Shown piece after piece: positions 36,612 to 45,183 of a stretch of DNA of 64,000 bases. Made by a program: the position numbers and the translations under genes. The stretch lies in contig JAOARG010000035.1 of assembly GCA_025210655.1 (NCBI GenBank), positions 157,290 to 221,289 on the forward strand, in the 5' to 3' direction. Every line of letters begins with the position of its first letter. The first letter of the stretch is position 1. Source of the stretch: Bacillota bacterium. Lineage in GTDB: Bacteria; Bacillota; Clostridia; Peptostreptococcales; Acidaminobacteraceae. Below the pieces are notes generated by a model. It made no database searches, had not been told where the DNA came from, and saw nothing but the letters and a program-made list of their open reading frames with translations.

Positions 36612-37496
36612 ATGGAAAATTACTTGTGTGAATTTCTTAGCTACCTTAAGGATCATAGGAAACTTTCTAAAAATACTTTAGAGTCCTATAACAGAGACTT
36701 AAGGGGATTTATCAGTTTTGTAGGGGAAACTGGTAAAGTATCTTTTGAGGAAATTAATAAAACAGATATTTTAAGTTATGTATTGAAGCTTAAGGAAGAC
36801 AATAAAGCATCAAGTACTATATCAAGAAATATTGCTTCATTAAGGACACTATTTACTTACTTGATAAATATGGGGCATATTAAATCTAATCCTACAATGG
36901 AATTGGAAAGTCCAAAACAGGAGAAGAAACTCCCAGAAGTATTAAGTCTTGAAGAAATTAATAATTTGCTGGCTCAACCTGATGAAGATACAAGTATTGG
37001 TAGAAGGGATAAAGCCATGCTCGAGCTACTTTATGCAACTGGCATAAGAGTAACAGAACTTGTTAGTTTAGAAAAAGACGATGTGGATTTAATTTTAGAC
37101 TTTATAAAATGTTCTAATGAAAAGGGAAAAGATAGGGTAATACCTATAGGTAAACTGGCAAAAGAATCTTTATCAAATTATATAGAAAAATCAAGAGAAA
37201 CAATGGTTAAAGATGATTCAGTTGCTTTATTTTTAAACTGTTATGGGAAAAGGTTATCAAGACAAGGCTTTTGGAAAATTATAAAGAAATATTCTGAAGC
37301 AGCAAACATAAACAAAAAGATTACACCTCATACTTTGAGACATTCTTTTGCAACACATTTGATTGAAAATGGAGCAGACTTAAATTCTGTTAAGGAAATG
37401 CTTGGACACCAAGATATTTCCTCAACTCAAATGTATTTAGAGATAACTAATAGCAAGATTAAAAATATATACAGTAAGACACACCCAAGAGCATAA
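36612..37496 (+). CDS. xerD: Tyrosine recombinase XerD
   Basis: Site-specific recombinase of 294 aa that resolves chromosome dimers at dif with XerC. N-terminal SAM-like domain 1-90; the catalytic domain shows Arg in LLYATGIRVTELV near 145, the HTLRHSFATHL box near 240, the LGHQDISSTQMY His region, and the nucleophile Tyr in STQMYLEI near 275. Position before deoB is conserved with Bacillus. It is therefore the housekeeping enzyme, not an integrase. Confidence 0.92.
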   Translation: MENYLCEFLSYLKDHRKLSKNTLESYNRDLRGFISFVGETGKVSFEEINKTDILSYVLKLKEDNKASSTISRNIASLRTLFTYLINMGHIKSNPTMELESPKQEKKLPEVLSLEEINNLLAQPDEDTSIGRRDKAMLELLYATGIRVTELVSLEKDDVDLILDFIKCSNEKGKDRVIPIGKLAKESLSNYIEKSRETMVKDDSVALFLNCYGKRLSRQGFWKIIKKYSEAANINKKITPHTLRHSFATHLIENGADLNSVKEMLGHQDISSTQMYLEITNSKIKNIYSKTHPRA

Positions 37497-37502
37497 GCAT
37501 TT

Positions 37503-37535
37503 AAGACTTGATTTTATCAAGTCTTAATACTTTTT
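37503..37535 (+). terminator. Terminator after xerD
   Basis: Stem AAGACTT / AAGTCTT, extended by GAT/ATC toward the loop, followed by AATACTTTTTG. It separates xerD from deoB. Confidence 0.75.
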
Positions 37536-37540
37536 GTACT

Positions 37541-37579
37541 ATATATACATATACTATGGGTATATATATGAAGTATAAT
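37541..37579 (+). promoter_or_regulatory. Inverted repeat and -10 upstream of deoB
   Basis: ATATATAC (37541-37548) and GTATATAT (37560-37567) form an 8-bp inverted repeat with an 11-nt spacer just upstream of TATAAT at 37574-37579, 20 nt before the deoB ATG. Its placement suits an operator for a nucleoside-responsive regulator; no regulator gene is nearby. Confidence 0.4.
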
Positions 37580-37598
37580 TTTAAATGGAGGGATTTTT

Positions 37599-38765
37599 AT
37601 GATAAATAGAGTTTTACTTTTTGTTATGGATAGTGTTGGAATCGGAGCATTACCTGATTCAGAGAAATTCGGAGACATCGGTGTAAATACTTTAGGTAAT
37701 ATCGCGAAAAATTCTCAGGATTTCAAAATTAATAATTTAAGAAATCTTGGTATTGGAAATATAGATGGTGTTGAAGATGTTGAGTCTGTTGATACACCTG
37801 TAGGTTCATATGGACGACTTATGGAAATATCAAATGGTAAGGATACTACAACAGGGCATTGGGAAATTGCAGGTCTTCATATTGAAGAACCTTTTAAGAC
37901 GTATCCTAATGGTTTTCCTGATTATATTATTGATGCATTCGAAAAAGAGACTGGAAGAAAAGTTCTTTGTAATAAGCCTGCATCAGGTACGGAAATACTA
38001 AAAGAACTTGGAAAAGAACATATGGATACTGGAGCTGTTATAGTATATACTTCAGCAGATAGTGTTTTCCAAATTGCAGCACATGAGGAAATTGTACCAT
38101 TAGATGAACTTTATAAAATGTGTCAGTTCGCTAGGGACTTACTAAGAGGAGAAGATCAAGTAGCAAGAGTTATTGCTAGACCTTTTATTGGTGAACCTGG
38201 TAACTTTACAAGAACATCAAATAGAAGGGATTATTCATTAAAACCTTTTAGAAAGACAGTTCTTGATTCATTAAAAGAAGCTGGCTATGATGTGCAGGCA
38301 GTAGGTAAAATAGTTGATATTTTTGATGGTGAAGGTATAACTGAGGATGTCCATACAAAGAGTAATATGGATGGAATAGATAAAACATTAGATTATTTAA
38401 AAACTGATTCTAAAGGTTTGATATTTACAAATCTAGTTGATTTTGATGCTAAGTTTGGTCATAGAAGAAATATTGAAGGTTATAGAGAAGCATTAGAGGA
38501 AATGGATGCCCGTCTTCCTGAGATATTTGAAACAATGAAAGATGATGACATTATAATTCTAACTGCTGATCATGGTAATGATCCGAGTTACAAAGGAACA
38601 GATCATACTAGAGAATATGCACCTTTACTTGTTTATGGTAAGAATGTGAAAGTAAACAATTTAGGTACAAGAAAATCTTTCGCTGATATAGCAGCTACAA
38701 TAGCTGACATTTTTGGACTTGATAAAACTGAAATTGGTGAAAGCTTTAAAAACGAAATTTTATAA
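37599..38765 (+). CDS. deoB: Phosphopentomutase
   Basis: Alkaline-phosphatase-superfamily mutase of 388 aa converting (deoxy)ribose-1-phosphate to 5-phosphate. Metal ligands are in VMDSVGIGALPDSEKFGD at the N-terminus and in LTADHGNDPSYKGTDHTREYAP near residue 325; the phosphoacceptor Thr is in NGKDTTTGHWEIAG near 85. It pairs with the downstream phosphorylase for deoxynucleoside catabolism. Confidence 0.97.
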   Translation: MINRVLLFVMDSVGIGALPDSEKFGDIGVNTLGNIAKNSQDFKINNLRNLGIGNIDGVEDVESVDTPVGSYGRLMEISNGKDTTTGHWEIAGLHIEEPFKTYPNGFPDYIIDAFEKETGRKVLCNKPASGTEILKELGKEHMDTGAVIVYTSADSVFQIAAHEEIVPLDELYKMCQFARDLLRGEDQVARVIARPFIGEPGNFTRTSNRRDYSLKPFRKTVLDSLKEAGYDVQAVGKIVDIFDGEGITEDVHTKSNMDGIDKTLDYLKTDSKGLIFTNLVDFDAKFGHRRNIEGYREALEEMDARLPEIFETMKDDDIIILTADHGNDPSYKGTDHTREYAPLLVYGKNVKVNNLGTRKSFADIAATIADIFGLDKTEIGESFKNEIL

Positions 38766-38786
38766 TTAAGTGAGGATGAAGTCAAT

Positions 38787-40112
38787 ATGAGAATGTACGA
38801 TCTTATTATCAAAAAAAGAGATGGTTTAGAACTATCTAAAGAAGAAATAAATTACTTTGTTAAGAATCTTACTGAGGGAAACATTGCAGACTATCATGTT
38901 GCAGCTTTCCTAATGGCAGTATTCTTGAAAAAGATGAATAAAAGGGAAACAGCAGATTTAACTCAAGCTATGATGCATTCTGGTGATGTAGTAGATTTAA
39001 GTCAAATTAGTGGTATAAAAGTTGATAAACATTCTACTGGTGGAGTAGGTGATACAACAACACTTGTATTAGCACCGCTTGTTGCATCTTGCGGTGTACC
39101 AGTTGCTAAAATGTCTGGTCGTGGCCTAGGTCATACTGGGGGTACAATTGATAAGCTTGAAGCTATAGAAGGTTTCCATGTAGAAATTTCAATTGATGAT
39201 TTTATAAATAATGTCAACAAGCATGGTATTGCAGTTATTGGACAAACAAAAAATATTGCACCTGCTGATAAAAAAATATATGCACTTAGAGATGTAACTG
39301 CTACTGTAGATAATATTTCCCTTATTGCAAGTAGTATTATGAGTAAGAAACTAGCAGCAGGTTCAGATGCTATTGTTCTAGACGTAAAAGTTGGCTCAGG
39401 AGCATTTATGAAAACTATTGAAGATGCCATTGAACTTGGAAAAGAAATGGTTGAAATCGGACAAATTATGGATAAAAACACAATTGCTATAATTACTGAT
39501 ATGGAGCAACCTCTTGGATTTGCAATAGGTAACGCACTTGAAGTAAAAGAAGCAATAGATACTTTAAACAATGAAGGTCCAGAGGATTTAACTGAACTTT
39601 GCGTAAAATTAGGTTCAAACATGGTTTATCTTGGAGGAGGAGCTGATTCTGTTGAAGCAGCTGAGAAACTTATAAGAGAAAAACTTGCTAATGGAGAGGC
39701 TTTTGAAAAGTTTAAAGAATTTATTAGTATTCAAGGTGGAAATGTTGATGTAATAAATGATCCAAGCAAATTACCATCTGCTGATCATGTAAGGGAAATT
39801 AAGTCAGATGTTGAAGGTTACCTAGAAACAATAAAGAGTGACTCTGTAGGAATCGCAGCTATGAAATTAGGAGCTGGTAGAGAAACACTAGATTCAGTAC
39901 TTGATATGTCTGCAGGTATAATCCTTAACAAAAAAGTAGGGGACAAAATAAACAAGGGCGATGTAATCGCAACTCTATATACAAATACTCAAAGTAAGCT
40001 AGATGAATCAGAAAAAATGTTCCTAGACGCAATTACAATTACTAAGGATGAAGTAGCTTCAAGAAAACTTATTAAAGCAATAGTTAATAGGGATGGAGTA
40101 CAGAAATTTTAG
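38787..40112 (+). CDS. pdp: Pyrimidine-nucleoside phosphorylase
   Basis: Enzyme of 441 aa cleaving pyrimidine (deoxy)nucleosides with phosphate. Motifs include KVDKHSTGGVGDTTTLVLAPLVAS near residue 75, AKMSGRGLGHTGGTIDKLE near 108 and LRDVTATVDNISLIASSIMSKKLAAG near 165. The C-terminal barrel-sandwich hybrid domain is complete. In spore formers dacF and spoIIAA-AB-sigF follow this salvage cluster; here array 3 and a convergent gene follow. A second in-frame ATG at 38793 is possible. Confidence 0.95.
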   Translation: MRMYDLIIKKRDGLELSKEEINYFVKNLTEGNIADYHVAAFLMAVFLKKMNKRETADLTQAMMHSGDVVDLSQISGIKVDKHSTGGVGDTTTLVLAPLVASCGVPVAKMSGRGLGHTGGTIDKLEAIEGFHVEISIDDFINNVNKHGIAVIGQTKNIAPADKKIYALRDVTATVDNISLIASSIMSKKLAAGSDAIVLDVKVGSGAFMKTIEDAIELGKEMVEIGQIMDKNTIAIITDMEQPLGFAIGNALEVKEAIDTLNNEGPEDLTELCVKLGSNMVYLGGGADSVEAAEKLIREKLANGEAFEKFKEFISIQGGNVDVINDPSKLPSADHVREIKSDVEGYLETIKSDSVGIAAMKLGAGRETLDSVLDMSAGIILNKKVGDKINKGDVIATLYTNTQSKLDESEKMFLDAITITKDEVASRKLIKAIVNRDGVQKF

Positions 40113-40116
40113 ATTC

Positions 40117-40245
40117 GTAGGTCGTAGGTCGTAATTCGTAGTTCGGAAGAGCATTAAAATAGAAATAACAGGTCATGATTATAAATCATGACCTGTTAAA
40201 TTTTTTTTTGCATTTCCGACCAACGACCTACGAACAACGACCTGC
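40117..40245. repeat. Heptamer inverted array 3 (between convergent genes)
   Basis: Left heptamers start at 40117, 40124, 40131 and 40138 (GTAGGTC, GTAGGTC, GTAATTC, GTAGTTC), then GGAAG. The right arm, from TTCC at 40214, reads on the opposite strand GCAGGTC, GTTGTTC, GTAGGTC, GTTGGTC, GGAA. Just outside both arms is the same sequence in opposite orientation, TTTTAGATTC on the left and TTTTAGTTTC on the right; each carries the TAG stop of the adjacent gene. Confidence 0.88.
40167..40209. terminator. Terminator in the core of array 3
   Basis: A 14-bp perfect stem (40167-40180 with 40184-40197), a 3-nt loop and a long T run to 40209. It ends the deoB-pdp unit and may act in both directions. 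Confidence 0.9.
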
Positions 40246-40249
40246 GAAA

Positions 40250-40747
40250 CTAAAACGGCTCAAAGCCCTGACTACTCCACCACTGACTCTTGAGCTCATT
40301 ATATTCCTTAGAAAATAACTCAAGATGTACATTTTCCCATAAAATTAACTTTTCATAAAGTTTTCTAGCATGTTCATTCTTTGTATTGTCATGGGCTTTC
40401 TTATAAAAGGCAACTGAATCTTTTTCCATTTGCATACCAATAGAAAAGACTGTAACTCCAAGAGCTGGGTCTTTATCTTTGACATTATCCCAAGTATAAA
40501 TACCTGGTGAAGGAACTTCGATTTCATCTATAGTTGCTAGTGACAAATCATCACTTGGATTGTCCTTTATGTTGTTAAATAAAATTCTCAACCACTCAAC
40601 ATGTTTTAATTCTTCCTCTGCTAAATTCATTAACATATTTGCAACACTTGAGTTTTGAGCATTTTTAGATGCCATTTTATAAAATTCATATCCTTCAATT
40701 TCATTAAGTATAGCTTGTTGTATTACTTGGATTTCTTTTTTATTCAT
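40250..40747 (-). CDS. Ferritin-like / rubrerythrin-type diiron protein
   Basis: Four-helix bundle protein of 165 aa. Candidate diiron ligands are Glu in ILNEIEGYEFY (residues 14-24), EEELKH near 51 and MEKDSVAFY near 108, and ENVHLE near 145. There is no C-terminal rubredoxin domain (no CxxC), so it is the short ferritin-like form. Such proteins often act in oxidative stress defence of anaerobes; the exact role here is not determined. Confidence 0.82.
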   Translation of the reverse strand: MNKKEIQVIQQAILNEIEGYEFYKMASKNAQNSSVANMLMNLAEEELKHVEWLRILFNNIKDNPSDDLSLATIDEIEVPSPGIYTWDNVKDKDPALGVTVFSIGMQMEKDSVAFYKKAHDNTKNEHARKLYEKLILWENVHLELFSKEYNELKSQWWSSQGFEPF

Positions 40748-40864
40748 GATATCCCTCCTTCTTAGGCTGATACCCTATTATAATTTAAGAAAACATAATT
40801 AGTAGATATGTATATTTTCTTCACAATATGATAAAATAAGTGTATAAACGTAGAAAGAAGATAG

Positions 40865-42136
40865 GTGAATAATTTGAAAAATTACTATACTGAGTTTATG
40901 AAGTATGTGTCTAATGATATTTCAATACTTATTGATAAATTGATTAGTAAATCTGAAGAAATGAATATTAAAATATATCTAACTGGTGGAATGGTTAGAG
41001 ATTTTTTTTTGAATGTAGAAACTATTGATTTAGATATAGTAGTTGATGGAGATCATCTATCATTTGTTGAAAAAATAAAGAATGAAATATTAAATAATGA
41101 TTTTATAAAGTATAGCTATAATGACAAACTAATGACCGCTGCTTTTATTCTTGAATATTGCAACTTAGATGTTGTACAAATGAGATCTGAAATATATGAT
41201 AAACCAGGGGCATTACCCAAAGTAACCCCCGATAGCTTATTTAAAGATTGTCACAGACGTGACTTTACTATAAATTCATTATATTTTGAATTATCCAGAT
41301 ACCAGTTTAAGTTGATAGATATGGATGAATACCTAATAGACTTGGATAAAAAGATATTAAGGGTTCATCATGATAATAGTTTTATAGATGATCCAACTAG
41401 GATATTTAGAGCAGTAAAGTATTTAAGCCGATTTAATTTTAAATTAGACCAAGATACATTAAATTTAATCAAAAACGCCCTTAGTAATAACTGTTTTACA
41501 ACTATAAGTAAGGAACGATTAATTAAGGAATTCACATTAATTTTAAAAGAAAAGACTCATAAGGTTAACGTAATTACTTTATGTAAACTAGGTATTGATA
41601 AAGCTATTTTAGGGGTCAAAATTAACACTAATTACGATAGCTATATTGACTACAATATTGATAATGAAGAGAACAATACCCTTATTCATAAATTTATTGA
41701 ACTTATTTATATTAATAGAAAGATTATTTCTTATGATAATCTTTTAAAGTATACGAATAATAAAAGGGTTATTGAGTTTATTAATTTAGTTTACACAATG
41801 GATCAAATAAACACTGAAATAGCTGATCTTGATAACTATGAACTATTCTCCTTTATTAGTAAACTTACAAAAGAGGAAGTAAGATTCCTTAAAGTAAGGG
41901 GAGACAGTATAATTAATGAGAAGTTATGCAACTGGGAGAAAATAAGGGATTACAAAGTCATATACAAGGGTGATTATGTTAAAAATATGGGCATAAGTGA
42001 TGGAAAAGCTATCGGTAGAGTTCTTAGATCCTATAAAAATAAAGTATTTGAAATAATCCTAGAGGGTGATACCACAGTTGATGAAAAGTTAATTATAGAT
42101 GAAATAATTAAGCAGGAGAAAAGAAATGGAATATAA
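40865..42136 (+). CDS. cca: CCA tRNA nucleotidyltransferase / poly(A) polymerase family
   Basis: Class II nucleotidyltransferase of 423 aa that adds or repairs the 3' CCA of tRNA. The head has LTGGMVRDFFLNVETIDLDIVVDGD with the metal-binding Asp pair near residue 58, then HRRDFTINSLYF near 136 and DDPTRIFRAVKYLSRFNF near 185. GTG 40865 is the longest start; TTG 40874, 6 nt after AGGTGA, is an equally good alternative. It overlaps scpA by 11 nt. Confidence 0.9.
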   Translation: MNNLKNYYTEFMKYVSNDISILIDKLISKSEEMNIKIYLTGGMVRDFFLNVETIDLDIVVDGDHLSFVEKIKNEILNNDFIKYSYNDKLMTAAFILEYCNLDVVQMRSEIYDKPGALPKVTPDSLFKDCHRRDFTINSLYFELSRYQFKLIDMDEYLIDLDKKILRVHHDNSFIDDPTRIFRAVKYLSRFNFKLDQDTLNLIKNALSNNCFTTISKERLIKEFTLILKEKTHKVNVITLCKLGIDKAILGVKINTNYDSYIDYNIDNEENNTLIHKFIELIYINRKIISYDNLLKYTNNKRVIEFINLVYTMDQINTEIADLDNYELFSFISKLTKEEVRFLKVRGDSIINEKLCNWEKIRDYKVIYKGDYVKNMGISDGKAIGRVLRSYKNKVFEIILEGDTTVDEKLIIDEIIKQEKRNGI

Positions 42137-42881
42137 AATAACACTGAATAATTTTGAAGGTCCTTTGGATCTATTATTCCACTTAATTGAAAAAAATGAG
42201 ATTGATATATATGATATCCCTATTGTATTAATAACGAATCAATACATAGAGTATTTGGATTCTATGGAAATACTTGATATGGATATAGCTAGTGAGTTTT
42301 TAGTAATGGCATCTACACTTATTGAAATCAAGTCTAAGATGCTATTGCCTAAAAAAATCATTGACGATGATGGGAACATTATAGATGAAGATCCAAGGGA
42401 ATTCCTTGTATCAAAATTAATAGAATATAAGAAGTTTAAAAATATTTCTATTTTCCTTAAAGATAGGGAATCTATCTTTGGGGGTATTTATTTTAAATCA
42501 CAAGATGATTTATCGGATTATATTGTAAAAGAGAAAATAGTATTTGAAGAAAACTCTCTTGATAAAGATCTTCTTATTGAGGCAGTTAAAAGATTATTAA
42601 AGAACGCCCAAAAAATTGATGGTAATAGAAAAAAATTCTTTAGAAAGATAAGTAGGGATAAATTTACTGTTGAAGATAAAATAAATTATATAAAAGACAT
42701 AATAAAAACTACAAAGAATTTAGATTTTGAATCTTTGATTGAAGATGAAAAATCTAAATCAGAAATTATTGTAACATTTCTAGCAGTATTAGAATTACTT
42801 AAACTTAAGGAAATTACAATTGAGCAGAAAGAAAACTTTGATAAGATAAATATTACTAGAAAGGGAGTAAAGCATGGATAA
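42126..42881 (+). CDS. scpA: Segregation and condensation protein A
   Basis: Kleisin subunit of the SMC-ScpAB condensin; 251 aa. The N-terminal domain NNFEGPLDLLFHLIEKNEIDIYDIPIV is diagnostic, and the C-terminal winged helix ends in VTFLAVLELLKLKEITIEQKENFDKINI. It overlaps cca and scpB at both ends, indicating a tight operon. Confidence 0.95.
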   Translation: MEYKITLNNFEGPLDLLFHLIEKNEIDIYDIPIVLITNQYIEYLDSMEILDMDIASEFLVMASTLIEIKSKMLLPKKIIDDDGNIIDEDPREFLVSKLIEYKKFKNISIFLKDRESIFGGIYFKSQDDLSDYIVKEKIVFEENSLDKDLLIEAVKRLLKNAQKIDGNRKKFFRKISRDKFTVEDKINYIKDIIKTTKNLDFESLIEDEKSKSEIIVTFLAVLELLKLKEITIEQKENFDKINITRKGVKHG

Positions 42882-43413
42882 TATTAAGGAAATAAAATCT
42901 GCCATTGAAGGAATACTCTTTGTTAATGGAGACGGAATAAATATAAAAAAGCTTTCTAATATCCTTGACTTACCTGTAGCAAAAATCAGAGGAATAGTTC
43001 AAGAAATGAAGTTGTTTTATGAAATGGAAGAAAGGGGCATAATGCTAATTGAAACTGGAAATGAGTTGCAGTTAGTTTCAAAACCCCATTTAAATACTTA
43101 TTTAGAAAAATTAGCAGGAACATCAAAGTCTAGAGGTTTATCTAATGCAACATTAGAAGTACTTTCTATAATTGTATATAAACAACCTGTAACCAGATCT
43201 CAAATTGATGCAGTCAGGGGTGTAAAATCAGAAAAGCCTCTTATGACTCTACTGGGAAAAGATTTAATAGAAGAGCAGGGAAGACTAGATGCTATAGGAA
43301 AACCGATTATTTATGGAACAACTGACTTTTTCTTAAAATGTTTTGGACTTAAGTCAATAAAAGAACTACCAAGTTTAGAAACATTTCAAGATTTTAATTT
43401 TTTAATGAAATAA
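42874..43413 (+). CDS. scpB: Segregation and condensation protein B
   Basis: Paired winged-helix protein of 179 aa that dimerises and binds ScpA. It has IKSAIEGILFVNGDGINIKKLSNIL and LSNATLEVLSIIVYKQPVTRSQIDAVRGVKSEKPL. It overlaps scpA by 8 nt. In spore formers dacB, spmA and spmB commonly lie between scpB and rluB; here the gap to rluB is 13 nt. Confidence 0.95.
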   Translation: MDNIKEIKSAIEGILFVNGDGINIKKLSNILDLPVAKIRGIVQEMKLFYEMEERGIMLIETGNELQLVSKPHLNTYLEKLAGTSKSRGLSNATLEVLSIIVYKQPVTRSQIDAVRGVKSEKPLMTLLGKDLIEEQGRLDAIGKPIIYGTTDFFLKCFGLKSIKELPSLETFQDFNFLMK

Positions 43414-43426
43414 GGATGGATATATA

Positions 43427-44140
43427 ATGAGATTACAGAAATACATGGCAAAATCAGGAGTTGCCTCTAGAAGAAAATCTGAGGAAATAATTACTGCCGG
43501 AAGAGTTAAGGTAAATGGAATAGTTGTAAAAGAAATGGGATATATCGTTAAAGAAAATGATAAGGTTGAAGTAGATGGTAAGAAAGTAGCCTTAGAAGAA
43601 AAATTAGTTTACTACATTATTAATAAACCTGTAGGATATATTACAAGCAATGACGATCAGTTTGACAGAAAGACTGTCCTTGATTTACTTAAGGGTTCTG
43701 TTAGTGAAAGGGTATACCCTGTTGGAAGATTAGATTTTAATTCCTCTGGTCTTTTAATAATGACCAATGATGGAGATTTAACCAATAAAATATTACATCC
43801 TCGTTATGAACATGAAAAAACTTATATAGTGAAAGTAAAGGGATCACTCACTGAAGAAGAATTGCTTAACTTTACATCAGGAGTTGACATAGGAGGATAT
43901 ACAACACAGCCTTGTAAATTGGAAAAAATATCTATAAAAAATGATTCTACAGTATATAGTGTAACTATAAAAGAAGGCAAGAATAGACAAATTAGAAAAA
44001 TGTTTGATGCACTTAATCATCCAGTTATTACCCTTAAAAGAGTATCTATAGGCCCAATAAAACTTGGAGATTTAAAGGATGGTCAGTTTAGAGAATTGAC
44101 AGAAGGTGAATTATCTAAATTAAGAAAGTATTTGAAATAA
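43427..44140 (+). CDS. rluB: 23S rRNA pseudouridine synthase, RsuA/RluB family
   Basis: Enzyme of 237 aa. An S4 domain covers 1-60 (MRLQKYMAKSGVASRRKSEEIITAGRVKVNG); the catalytic domain has VYPVGRLDFNSSGLLIMTNDGDL with the catalytic Asp near residue 106, and KEGKNRQIRKMFDALNHPVITLKR. The target is presumed to be position 2605 of 23S rRNA (E. coli numbering) from family and locus. Confidence 0.93.
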   Translation: MRLQKYMAKSGVASRRKSEEIITAGRVKVNGIVVKEMGYIVKENDKVEVDGKKVALEEKLVYYIINKPVGYITSNDDQFDRKTVLDLLKGSVSERVYPVGRLDFNSSGLLIMTNDGDLTNKILHPRYEHEKTYIVKVKGSLTEEELLNFTSGVDIGGYTTQPCKLEKISIKNDSTVYSVTIKEGKNRQIRKMFDALNHPVITLKRVSIGPIKLGDLKDGQFRELTEGELSKLRKYLK

Positions 44141-44159
44141 TGAATATGGAGGTAGTCAA

Positions 44160-44606
44160 GTGATTAGTATAAAACCTTTATCAAGTATAGAAGATTCAAA
44201 ACTAGTAAGTTATATAGAAGATAAATATAGTAATGAAATTACTACTGTAAAGAGTGACCAAGTTATGGTCATGCATGAAAATAGTGATTTAATGGCAATA
44301 TCAGTTTTTGATATTGATAATAATAGAGGAGTTATTAAATTTCAGGACTATACTAAACCTTGTGACAATTATTTAATGAGAGACGGTATGGTAAAAGCTA
44401 CTCTAAATGCAATATATGTAAAAGGATTCATAGATGTCTATGTTCTTTCAGATAATAAGAATTTAGCAGTAAATAAACAAATAGGATTAGAAGAACTTAG
44501 TGACAGGACTATATTAAACAATTATGATTTTGAAAAGCTTCTTTATGCAAAGTTACCAGATTTTTTTGATAATGGCTGTCATAGCAAGAAGAAAGAAAAT
44601 AGTTAG
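44160..44606 (+). CDS. Conserved-looking protein of unknown function
   Basis: Protein of 148 aa that I do not recognise. It has an alpha/beta look: MISIKPLSSIEDSKLVSYIEDKY, then strands around DLMAISVFDIDNNRGVIKFQDY, a helix (YLMRDGMVKATLNAIYVKGF) and VYVLSDNKNLAVNKQIGLEEL. The order of elements resembles a reduced GNAT acetyltransferase, but no acetyl-CoA motif is convincing. It starts at GTG 44160 after a GGAGGT RBS and is followed by ytqB after 9 nt, so it belongs to the scp-rluB-surE run. Confidence 0.6.
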   Translation: MISIKPLSSIEDSKLVSYIEDKYSNEITTVKSDQVMVMHENSDLMAISVFDIDNNRGVIKFQDYTKPCDNYLMRDGMVKATLNAIYVKGFIDVYVLSDNKNLAVNKQIGLEELSDRTILNNYDFEKLLYAKLPDFFDNGCHSKKKENS

Positions 44607-44615
44607 GAGATCAGA

Positions 44616-45182
44616 ATGAGTCTAGTAAATTTAAAAAGCTTTAATGACTATATTATGGATGAATTTCTTCAGGAAGGTTATGTATGTCTTGATGGCACAT
44701 GTGGTAATGGACATGACACTTTAACAATGAGAAAATTAGTTGGTAAATCTGGCAAAATATACTCATTTGATATTCAGGAAGATGCAATAAATAGTGCTAA
44801 AGAACTTTTGTCTTCGAAAAAGTTGGATTGTGAAAATATTGAATTTCTTGTAGATTCCCATGAAAAAATCGATCTATATGTAAAGGAATCAATAGACTTT
44901 GCCATCTTTAACCTCGGTTACCTACCTGGTGGTGATAAAGCACTTACTACTATATGGGATAGTACAAAAAAGTCACTTGAGAAGACTCTTGAAATCATGA
45001 GAAAAGGTGCTTTACTTTCAGTTACAGCATATCCTGGTCACGAAGAAGGGTATCTTGAAAGAAACCAGCTTAAAGAGTATTTATTGTCACTAAATAGTAA
45101 AAAGTATAATATTACAAATTTAAACTATTTCAATCAAAAAGACACAGCACCTGAAACTTTTATAATAGAAAAGAGGAAATAA
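44616..45182 (+). CDS. YtqB-like class I SAM methyltransferase (putative rRNA methylase)
   Basis: Protein of 188 aa of the rRNA_methylase (YtqB) family. The SAM site is CLDGTCGNGHDTLTM near residue 23, with FDIQEDAI near 50; the family motif FNLGYLPGGDKALTT lies near 95, and SVTAYPGHEEG near 130. YtqB-family members have been characterised as tRNA or rRNA methyltransferases; the substrate here is unknown. Confidence 0.85.
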   Translation: MSLVNLKSFNDYIMDEFLQEGYVCLDGTCGNGHDTLTMRKLVGKSGKIYSFDIQEDAINSAKELLSSKKLDCENIEFLVDSHEKIDLYVKESIDFAIFNLGYLPGGDKALTTIWDSTKKSLEKTLEIMRKGALLSVTAYPGHEEGYLERNQLKEYLLSLNSKKYNITNLNYFNQKDTAPETFIIEKRK

Positions 45183-45183
45183 A

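Noticed and set aside
39131..39622. 163-aa minus-strand ORF within pdp
   Set aside because: It is opposite a well-supported enzyme gene, with no RBS and a composition typical of an antisense shadow.
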